Below are positions 35,429-44,214 of a stretch of 64,000 bases of DNA, in pieces; the first letter of the stretch is position 1; every line of letters begins with the position of its first letter. Location: contig BCIX01000007.1 in NCBI GenBank assembly GCA_001600095.1, positions 62,001-126,000 on the forward strand, read 5' to 3'. The translations under genes and the position numbers were made by a program. A model generated the notes under the pieces. The model searched no databases. It was not told the origin of the DNA and saw nothing but the letters and a program-made list of their open reading frames with translations. The DNA is from Bullera alba. Taxonomy: Eukaryota > Basidiomycota > Tremellomycetes > Tremellales > Bulleraceae.

Positions 35429-36213
35429 TAGGAGGCAGTGAGCTATACGTGTTCGCAGTTTGGCATGATCATGCATCTTTGGTTTCAATCGTCAGGGTCT
35501 GGGTTTGAGACCTTCGCCGCTCATGCTTTGCATGTCTGGCAGAGCAGACGGAGGTGATAGATGCGAGCCGGGTGACGATCTCCCAAGTAAAAACCGCCAT
35601 ATACTCTCTCGCGGGCACTGTAGCCAGATCACTCCTCCCTCGGTTGCTTCCGTCGCGCTCGTCCTACCCCAAGTCTTGATCCATCCTACTTGTCCAGTAC
35701 TACGCCTAGCTTGTAAATCTTCTTTCTTCCCCTCCTTGCTATACCTTGTGACCCGCTCCTACATCCGCTTCGCATGCACTAGCTTTTCGCCCTAGCTCGA
35801 TCACCTCAAAGGCTCAACATGGCAAGATTCATATCTACACCGAGTCGTCATTCACAGTTGCAACCGTCCTTAGCGCTTCCGCGATCCCGGCATCTCCCTT
35901 ACTCCTCAGCTATCCCCTCGCCGTGGTTTGAGTAGAGAAGCTAGCTGACTAGATCTGCAGAGCTGTATAGTGTTGAATGTGGACCCGGTAGATATTTCGT
36001 TTTCAACCATCATTGCCGGTCCGGAGGTGTTCAACCCTAACCAATTCCAACGATACCCGCTCGGTTCCGGCGAGATCACCACGACCTAACGAGTGCTCAT
36101 CAGAGTCATGACGAGTGTGCAATCTCAGCTTGCTCCCTCACAACCACCATCACGCCTTGACGACACGTACGACAAATCCCAGCCCACTGTCACTCAACCT
36201 CGCAACACCCAAG
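35429..36213. other. Intergenic between kinase-like copies 4 and 5
   Basis: This holds the 3' flank of copy 4 and the promoter of copy 5, including the repeated upstream block at 35995-36092 (separate entry). No gene is supported. Confidence 0.45.
35995..36092 (+). repeat. Shared upstream block, copy 5 version
   Basis: About 98 bp closely resembles 38213-38313 upstream of copy 6. Shared words in order: TTTC, CCA, TGCCGGTC, GGAG, GTGT or GTGTTTCAAC, CCAACGA, GCTCGGTTCCGG, GAGATCACCACGAC (copy 6: CAGATCACCACGAC). It ends about 120 bp before the start codon. Either a conserved promoter or duplicated flank. Confidence 0.65.
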
Positions 36214-37966
36214 ATGATTCAGGACGAGTGCGACAAAGCCACAGCAGTGGAAGATCCAAGTCCAACACCTCCCAAGACGCTCAATGATCCGAGTCCCGCT
36301 TCGCCTGATTGCCATCATGCGCCATCTCCCTTCAGCTTCTACTACAAGGCGGATGCGGACAGACCTGCTCAAATCCTCCGCTTGGAGGAGCGTATTCGCA
36401 AAGTCGAACAAGTCGCCCGCCGAAGCCTCAACATCGACCCCAGTACGGATGTGCATGTCGAGTTTCTGCGACCGCAATATCTCGATTTCTTCGACCCCGT
36501 CGAGCTGAGGCATACTTTCAAGATCACCACCCCGGACCAGGAGTACCACCTTCTCATGAGATATCAGGCGGGACATGGTCATGTCATCGAGAGCCAGATT
36601 GCTTCCATGGACTGTATACGCCAAAACGTGAGTACGTGGTGCAGAGGATTGTATGAATACTGACTCTCCGTAGACCGACGTGTTCCAAGTCCCGATGGTA
36701 CTCGCCCACGACACCTCCGACGACAATGAGCTAGGACGATCCTGGATGATACGAGAGTATCTCCCTGGCGAGGACCTCGTCGCCCGATGGAGGCCTTTGT
36801 GCCCGAGTCAGAAACAATCGATCGCCGAGGACTTGGCCCGATACACCGCTCAGCTTTACCGCATCCGATTCGACAAGATCGGCAGCCTGATGTACGACCA
36901 TGGCGACGATGCCTCCAAGTCGACCCCGCGCCGCTCTTCATTGTTCTGGTCTCTCGTGTGCGCTCTGTGGTCCTGGCTATGGTGGTGGTTTACTTGGATA
37001 TCGCCTCGAACTGCCAGACTGGTGCTACTGGTCACTTCATTCTTCCTTCCGACACCAAAGCCCTCGCTCAGCAAAATCGTAGTGGGGAAAGACTCGACCA
37101 TATATAAACCTACTGTTCCGAGAGGCCCATTCACCCGATCTCACGACTGGTTCCGAGCCCGACTACAGCAAGTTGCGTTCGAACGCGTAGTCCTCGCAGA
37201 AGCGCTTCCTGGACGCCCTCGACTTGTGGCATATGATACCAAGTACATCGCCGAGACTCTCAGATGGATCAAATACATACAACAGCCACCCTCTCTGCGC
37301 CGGAAGGAGAGGTTCACCACCGTCTACCACCCAGTCAAAGCGTCTTCAATCATCATCTCGGACGACGGAACAGTGGGCGGACTGCTCGACTGCGACAGTG
37401 TCTGCGTGTGCCCCCCTTGGGCGACCATTGCGAATCCGGACGTCACCGCATCAGACCACAGCGATGGAGAAATGACGGTGGAAGATTGCTTCCCAACTCC
37501 ACTAAGTCCCGAACTCACGGCCATATTTCTCGACGCCAGGGAGAAATCCAGATGCCTCGACATGGAGAATCGTAGCCTGGACGACGCCTTACCCGATCTT
37601 CCGAAGGAGGTCCGCAGTGCGATCTGCACGTACTGGTACGAACTGAGCAAGTACGAGAAGACACAAATGCGATACGCCTTTGTCGAAACCATGAAGGAGG
37701 TCGCCCCAGCTTGGATAGACCTCGCTGATAGGCGAAAGAGGGACGCAAACATCGCGATCGGCGTGCGTTTGATGGTCCGAGGCAATCTTACATCGTTGAG
37801 CGAGTACGCAGAGGAGCATCTTAGTCCTTTCGCAACAGACAACGTGTCAGAGGCGTCTTGGCCGAGCGACGAGGAGACCAGTTATGGAGACTCTGACGGC
37901 GGTGGTGACTGTGAGGGTGACCTGGGAGGCTGGGATATCGTTTTCGTAAAGTTGCATGTACGGTAG
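36214..37966 (+). CDS. APH-like pseudokinase family copy 5, intact
   Basis: Exon 1 is 36214-36627 and exon 2 36674-37966 (568 aa). The ATG at 36214 (MIQDECDKATAVEDP) matches the leader of copy 6 (MAQPASDEATSLEDP); the frame is open further up but without ATG. N-lobe: VEQVARRSLNIDPSTDVHVEF, LRHTFKITTPDQEYHLLMR. Exon 2: WMIREYLPGEDL, LYRIRFDKIGSLMYD, Trp-rich insert LWSWLWWWFTWIS followed by LVLLVTSFFL, SKIVVGKD, GPFTRSHDWFRARLQQ. The loop is FTTVYHPVKASSIIIS and LLDCDSVCVCPPW: catalytic Asp replaced by Pro, Asn by Ser, and the DW(E/D) Trp by Cys. The tail is SEASWPSDEETSYGD followed by an unusual Gly/Asp run and a short basic end. Fold as in fungal APH kinases; catalysis not expected. Confidence 0.78.
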
Positions 37967-38411
37967 TGCAAGGATGTACTCGTAGTTTGTTGTTGTGGAG
38001 CAGGGTCCAAGGGCGAGAAAGTACGTTGTCACTCCTATGTCCTGACAGGTCGATCTGAATTGCCTCCGCCATGCTCCTTCCACTTCTCGCGCGATCCGAT
38101 ATCCAACTTCAAAGTTCCAAGTCCTTGCCCAGTTCCCAAGCTGCCAAGTGCCAACGAGCTCGCTACCAAGTTACTTACCCACAGTCTCGTCAATAACGGT
38201 CGAGGTCGATGTTTCGATTCTGACCACCACTGCCGGTCAGGAGTGTTTCAACGTTGACCAGTTCCAACGAGTCATTGACGCTCGGTTCCGGCCAGATCAC
38301 CACGACTCAACGACCACGCTCAGATCTGCACGCGTACTTCAACATGTCGCTCCACCCTCGCAATCACTGCGTCGATAGGTCTCGCCAGTCACGAGTCTTC
38401 AACCATTCAAA
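37967..38411. other. Intergenic between kinase-like copies 5 and 6
   Basis: This contains the upstream block 38213-38313 and a run of near-repeats around 38105-38155 (CCAAGTCC, CCAAGCTGCCAAGTGCCAACG). No gene is supported. Confidence 0.45.
38213..38313 (+). repeat. Shared upstream block, copy 6 version
   Basis: This is the counterpart of 35995-36092. It ends about 100 bp before the start codon at 38412. The core GTTTCAACGTTGACCAG with downstream CGGTTCCGG recurs in weaker form upstream of copies 3, 4 and 7. Confidence 0.65.
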
Positions 38412-40116
38412 ATGGCTCAACCGGCATCCGACGAAGCAACATCTCTTGAGGATCCAAAGCCTACTCCTCCTACTCCTGAACCACCTGCACCTAGAACCAG
38501 GTACATACCCGAATGGACTCCTGCAGACCATGTCGAACGACTGTTCTATGCCGATCGCAAGCATAAAGTCGAAAAGGTCGCTCGTCGTTGCCTTCACCTC
38601 GAGCCCAGCACAGAGGTCCATGTCGAATAAATGTCAAAAGCCTACTGGCATCTCAACCCAAAGGTGTTCAAACATACACTCAAGGTCACTACGCTGAACA
38701 AGCAATTTCACTTCACTGTGAAATGTCATCCGGGCCACGGCCATGATATCGCCAGCTAGATTGCTACAATGGACTGTGTACGTCAGAGAGTGAGTACGAT
38801 ATGTTGGCTGCTCACGGCTCTGCGCTGAAAAGCCACATCTCTGGAGGAGTATACTGACGATCGTATAGACAAACGTCTTCCTAGTTCCAAAGGTCATCGC
38901 TCATGATGCTTCCGACGACAACGAGCTGGGTCGATCTTGGATGATGAGAGAGTACATTCCTGGAGATAAGCTGGCGAATCGATGGAGAGCTATGTCTATG
39001 GATCAGAAAGAAGCGGTTGCCCAAGACCTAGGTCGTTACTTTGCCCAACTGTATCGCATTCGGTTCAACAAGATAGGTAGCCTGGCGTACGACAAAGGCG
39101 ATAATCCGACTACACCAGCTGTGCGACAATCTGCGGTCTACTGGCTCGAATTGTGGTGTTGCCTTTGGCTGTGGCTTATTAGGCTGTCCTCGACGATCAT
39201 CAATCTGGTTACCGCATTCTCCCATCGACCACACCTAGCATCTCCCTCGCTTAGCAACAAGATCGTCATGGGCAAAGACTCCCTCATCACCGATCCCGGT
39301 CTTCCGACAGGCCCCTTCACAAACGCCTACGACTGGTTCCAGGCTCGACTACAGCAGAACATACGATACAACCTGGCTGCCGGGGATGATTGCGGGTTTT
39401 GTCCCCTTATTGAGTCCGGCGTCATCTCCGAGTCTATCAGATGGGGCGAATACATTCGAAAGCGAACATGCTTCCGCGTCAAGGAGAGATTCACCACCCT
39501 CAATCACCCGATCAACGAGTCAAGAATCATCATCTCCGATGATGGTACCGTCGCTACACTCCTCGGTTGGGATGACATCTCGGTGTGTCCCTCGTGGGCG
39601 GTCGCCGGGTTCCCGGATGCCTTGTTGTCGAGGGAGAATAGGATAGCATTGACCTTCGAAGAGTCCATCGACTATCTGTCGGATCCAGCATGTCTCTCAA
39701 CTCTAGACCGTGCTGCGGCCTTGGAGGCGTATGCGGAAACGATGACGCATCTGGCCGTCACAAAGTCGAGTGTCGGCGGACCCAATTACCCATTCGAGGT
39801 TCACCATTGCTTGCGGCGGTACTGGGAGCACCTGGAATCCTACGAGAAGACCCGACTACGAGAGGTGTTCCTCGGCACCATGTCTGATCTCGCCCCAGAT
39901 TGGGCCCATGTCCACTCGAGACGACAGACGGATCGGACGATAGCGAAGAGCGTGCGAGTTTTGATGGACGATACACTGGAACTGCCCCGCTTTAGTCAGT
40001 TCGAGCAAGAACTCGATGCTGCTCAATGGGATGACACGGCATCCGAACGATCTTGGCCAAGCGACGAGGACACTGTATTTGGGGGCTCAGAATCAGATGA
40101 CAACGAGGAGCTCTAG
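38412..40116 (+). pseudogene. APH-like pseudokinase family copy 6, two in-frame stops in exon 1
   Basis: Exon 1 is 38412-38789 and exon 2 38869-40116. Exon 1 carries TAA at 38628-38630 (after VHVE) and TAG at 38757-38759, where other copies have Gln (SQIA), so a CAG-to-TAG change. Both leave the frame unbroken, and N-lobe residues KHTLKVTTLNKQFHFTVK lie between them. Exon 2 is fully open from the splice junction: WMMREYIPGDKL, LYRIRFNKIGSLAYD, a Trp-rich insert (LWCCLWLWLIRLSSTII), NKIVMGKD, GPFTNAYDWFQARLQQ, TTLNHPINESRIIIS, LLGWDDISVCPSWA, YEKTRLREVFLGTMSDLAPDW and SERSWPSDEDTVFGG. Catalytic Asp is Pro, loop Asn is Arg or Ser depending on alignment, metal-binding Asp is Gly. Translation from the ATG at 38941 would give 391 aa without the N-lobe. 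Confidence 0.72.
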
Positions 40117-40828
40117 GCAGACGGCTTGACTTTGGCACTTGGTTATTTCGTACTCTATTCCTTACAGTACTGCAAATGCATATGTGAGGGTCCATCTTCT
40201 GCCTCTGTGTACTCTGTCCGCATTGCACGCAGCGCCTAGTCCAGTCAAATGACACTGATGTGGGATCTACAATTGCAGGGCCGCAGGCTGCGAGGAGTCA
40301 TCGATTTTGTAATGACCATTAGACAATGGACTACAGCTACGGAGAATGACCTAAACTCCGTATAGAGATGTTTCTAATGTCTCTTCGCGATCTGGCAGTA
40401 AGATCATCGCAGCGTGTCTCGTTCGATAAGTACTCCTTCATATCGAGACTAGCTGCAAGAGCGGTAGAACCCTGCAGTAGGCCAGCAAGATGTCAGTTCT
40501 AGCCTTCTCTAGCCTTCGGAGCCATCGAAGGCGCGCTTCGACTCGGCCAGGTGAAGAATATGACCCCCGACGGCCCAGGCGGCCTGAGCGTAACCGATAA
40601 TTTCAACTTCGACCGCTTGTTTCAACTTGGACCAGTCCCGCAAGTTACCGGCAACTCTATCTGCTTCACCCTCGGAACCGATCTGGCGAGGTGCTCGAAC
40701 ACTATATCGACTCGACTTGAAGAACTCATGATGTTCACATCATCTCTCATCCCCATTCGCACGTCGCACCCATTCCTGGCATAGGTGACGGACACCACTT
40801 CGTTCTTCTTGATCGATCGATAATCGAC
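40117..40828. other. Intergenic between kinase-like copies 6 and 7
   Basis: No gene is supported. Near 40610-40640, CGCTTGTTTCAACTTGGACCAG resembles the shared upstream core of the family. The remainder is 3' flank of copy 6. Confidence 0.45.
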
Positions 40829-42815
40829 ATGGCTCAATCAAGCTCCAACGAAGTGCCTATCCATGGTACGGAGGTCTCAACTCGTGAATGGCACTACTTC
40901 CCTGGCGAGCTGGTAGACCCATCAATTCACACACCCCAGCCTGTTGATGACCCTCGAATCAGCAAGGTCGAAGCTATCGCCCGACGATGCCTTAAGGTCA
41001 AGTCAAGGGTAGCTGTTCGGGTCGTCTACCTCGGCACACCACTCCAAACGCCTCTGGTCTCCCAGAACTCGTTCAAGGTGACAGTAAAAGAGAAGGAGTT
41101 CATCCTAAGTGTGAAAGTACATCAGGATAGAGGAGGAGGAGTCGCGAGTCAAGTCGCCAGTAAGGATTGCATACGACGCCACGTGAGTGATCAATCCTCA
41201 GCATTGCCTCCATCCATGTGTGTCCGGTAGTCCTGTACTGATATAACCCCCTCAGACCGACATACAAGTCCCCCAAGTCATCGCATACGACGAGACCGAC
41301 AATAACGAACTCGGTCGGGCGTGGATCCTGCGAGAGTACCTCCATGGTGAAACGCTCGAGTATCGATGGAGGGCCTTGTCGACCGAGCAGAAGCAAGAGA
41401 TCGTCCAAAGCTTGGCTCAGTACCTCGCTCAACTCTATCGTATCCGCTTCGACAAGATTGGCAGCCTGGTGTACGACAAGAGTACCGACACTGCCAAGCC
41501 GGTCCAACCTACCTCTCTCCGATCCTGGTTCTTGGAGGTCGTTATGCGGCTTTCCATCTGGTCAGCCGTCGCCTATCTGTACCATGTGGCCATCTCACTA
41601 TCCGGCCGTCTCGCCCGGACCAAGCCGCTACCCAAGAAAGAGAGGGAGATCATAGTTGGACCCGACGCGACCATCACCGATCCCCGACTGGAGACCGGTC
41701 CCTTCTCAACTGCCTTCGACTGGATCCAAGTCCGACTGCAACAAGCCACACGAACTGCCATTGTCATCGCCAACACTCCTGGGCAGGATATCGAAAAACC
41801 CATCGACCTCATCGGAGAGTGCTTCACATGGAGGCAGCATATCTACACCCGACGTCGCAAAAGTCTTGGACGAGTCGAACCCTCTGGAAGCGCCACCTCG
41901 ATATATCACCCCATTCGCGCTTCCACCGTTCTCATCTCGAACACTGGCAAACTCGCCGGGTTCACCAACTGGGACGAGGTGGCCGTGTGGCCTTACTGGG
42001 CAGTCACCAGCATCCCCGACGCTCTGGTATCAAGAGAAATCCTCGAGATGCCGACATTGGACCAGTTCATCAACTCGGACCGACTAGATGACAAGCCAGT
42101 AGAATCCCGCGACTGCATCATGGAGGCTTATGCGAAGTCACAAGTGCGTCTCGCAATCACCGGATCGACTCGCGATTTCGACAAGTATCCCGATGACTCT
42201 TACGTCCGCCGGTTCTGGAACCTACTGGAAGAGTACGAGAAGACCAAGTTGCGAGACTACTTCCTCGGCCAGATGAAGACTTTGGAGCCGAATTGGATCG
42301 AGACGCGGGTGAAGCGAAAGAGGAAGAGGTCGATCGCTCGGATGATGGATGATCTGGTGAATCAGATATTCGTCATGTGTGGGGATTGGCTCTATGCGGA
42401 GTACTTCGATCCCGAGGTGGTAGAAACGTCGGAAGATGACTGGGAGGGGGATGACAAGACTGTCGCTGGAGACTCTGAGGAGGAGGATCCGGGGAACGAT
42501 GACGAGACCGGAAACGACGCCCAGCCCGCTACCCCAGCCGCCGAGGGCGATGCTGTCGCCAGCCCCGTTGTCGATGGAAATGGAGAGGATCAGCCCAAGG
42601 TCGACCCCGTCGCCAACGACGCCGCTGAACGAGATGGGAGTAGGGATCAAGGAGAACAACCCGAGACCGGCGCTGTTGTCAACGATACTACCGAGGGAGA
42701 TGGAGCAGGGGTTGAAGGAGACCAGCCCGCGGCCGAGCCTGCCGCCAACGACGCCGACGACGACTCTGACGACAGCTCTCAAGCCGATAGCCTCAAACTT
42801 TCGGATGTCGAATAG
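40829..42815 (+). CDS. APH-like pseudokinase family copy 7, intact, with long acidic tail
   Basis: Exon 1 is 40829-41182 and exon 2 41256-42815 (637 aa), the longest and most divergent copy. N-lobe: VEAIARRCLKV, NSFKVTVKEKEFILSVK. Exon 2: LGRAWILREYLHGETL, LAQLYRIRFDKIGSLVYD, a hydrophobic insert with fewer Trp (WFLEVVMRLSIWSAVAYLYHVAI), EIIVGPDATI, GPFSTAFDWIQVRLQQ. The loop is TSIYHPIRASTVLIS and FTNWDEVAVWPYWA: catalytic Asp Pro, loop Asn Thr/Ser, metal Asp Asn. The usual tail SEDDWEGDDKTVAGD is extended by about 110 residues of Asp/Glu/Pro/Ala-rich, imperfectly repeated sequence (units around ANDAAERDG, VNDTTEGDG, ANDADDDS). The extension may mediate binding of basic partners. Predicted non-catalytic. 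Confidence 0.78.
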
Positions 42816-44214
42816 GCAACAACGACACATAGCCAAGCAGCACGTCGAGTCACGCTGCAAGTCTTGGAGGCGCGGAGAAGTGGAGATCGTCTCGAAGAGA
42901 CTCTTGCGTTTGAGATGGGGTGAAGAATATATTGTAAGAGACGATGTATTCTGCATATCGAGATTCGAATTGCATTCTATCTGACAGGCAGCCACATATG
43001 GTCTCCGTAAGCATGCTGAATCACTGATAAGAGTCGAGGAAATAAATATAGCTACGATGCCATTGCTTACAGCCGCACCGAAGGCTTTAGAGCTCGTCGA
43101 CAAGGACAAGGATAGGGTCACATGTTGGCAAGATTCAAGGAGGTATGCGGAGTAAATCACGATTGTGGATCGCTGATGACTTCTCCAGCAATGTCGACCT
43201 CACCTCCATGTAGCCGGGTTGTGCCTTCGCGTGTCTAACATCCCCTAGCGTGCTGTCACCATAGACCATCCTCTCGCTGACCTGACGAAGACTCAAGCAA
43301 GAGGCGTTTACGAATTCGGTCGAATCGGGACCTATTCGCTACCGAGAGCTCATCAAAGATCGGCTGGCCAAACCGGACGTATTAGATCTACGCGACGAAA
43401 GCTGTAGAGTGGGGACGGTGACCGTCGATGAAAAGGAGTCCACAGTCTTCTGACGATGGGCGGGACAACTCATACTGAATATCCTGGTGGCCGATCCAGT
43501 TCCGCATCATCGGAAAAGCAAGGCTACACGGACGGCGAGAGGGGTTTTGTTGATCTCGGGGTTGTTGCCATACATACCTTCTGGATGTGATGTTACCCGA
43601 GACGGAAATTTCCAAAATGCGGGTGCGGAGGAGACCATTATTCTCGCGATCCTTCGCGCCTACACCGGTCGAGGTCCCGCGGGACACCGACTCAACATGC
43701 TTAGAGGGGCGCGGGACTCCGGATCATTAGAAACACCGGGCTAAGCGGTCAGATTGCGCTTTCGAAGACCTTGCGGACTGCTGTCTCATTGCTGCGGATT
43801 GCTGGCAAGCGACTCCGGGGCCCGACGCTCGTATATCGTATGCGGCAAGGCAGAATCCCGGGACGGATTTGTCCATAACGACTGGACGACAATCGCGATC
43901 AGGACACGGCGACAGCTGATTCATCTTCAAAGTCATCAGTGGGATGTCAGCGGCAGATATCGAGACCGACTGCCAGGTCCACGTGCCCGAATGCGACCTT
44001 CGGTGCTCAATGTCGGGTCATGTTCACGCCGGGAACCTAGGCTCAACAAAGCCCTCCCGACCGAGTCTCGATCCGAGCCGCAGCGCTCGGGAAGTATGGG
44101 GGCTTTGTTGAGCCTACCTAAGCGTCACGAGCGCCCCTGGGGGTCTTCTGGTGTTCAGCTTAAGCCTACCGGGAACCAGCGCTGCAGTCCCAAAGACAGC
44201 TCATATAGTTCCAC
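42816..44214. other. Long intergenic region with a foldback element
   Basis: About 1.4 kb without a supported gene; short ORFs on both strands have no recognisable content. A perfect 17-bp inverted repeat at 44038-44116 (separate entry) lies about 100 bp upstream of the GH106 start. Confidence 0.5.
44038..44116. repeat. 17-bp perfect inverted repeat with nested inner arms
   Basis: TAGGCTCAACAAAGCCC (44038-44054) is exactly complementary to 44100-44116, separated by 45 bp. Inside lie TCCCGA (44055-44060) and TCGGGA (44087-44092), a second nested pair. The structure could fold into a hairpin or be a small foldback element or paired operator in the GH106 promoter. Confidence 0.7.

Noticed and set aside
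42436..42984. Plus-strand 182-aa ORF over the tail of kinase-like copy 7
   Set aside because: Alternative frame of the acidic repeat tail, Arg/Pro/Thr-rich as expected from GAC/GAG codons in another phase.
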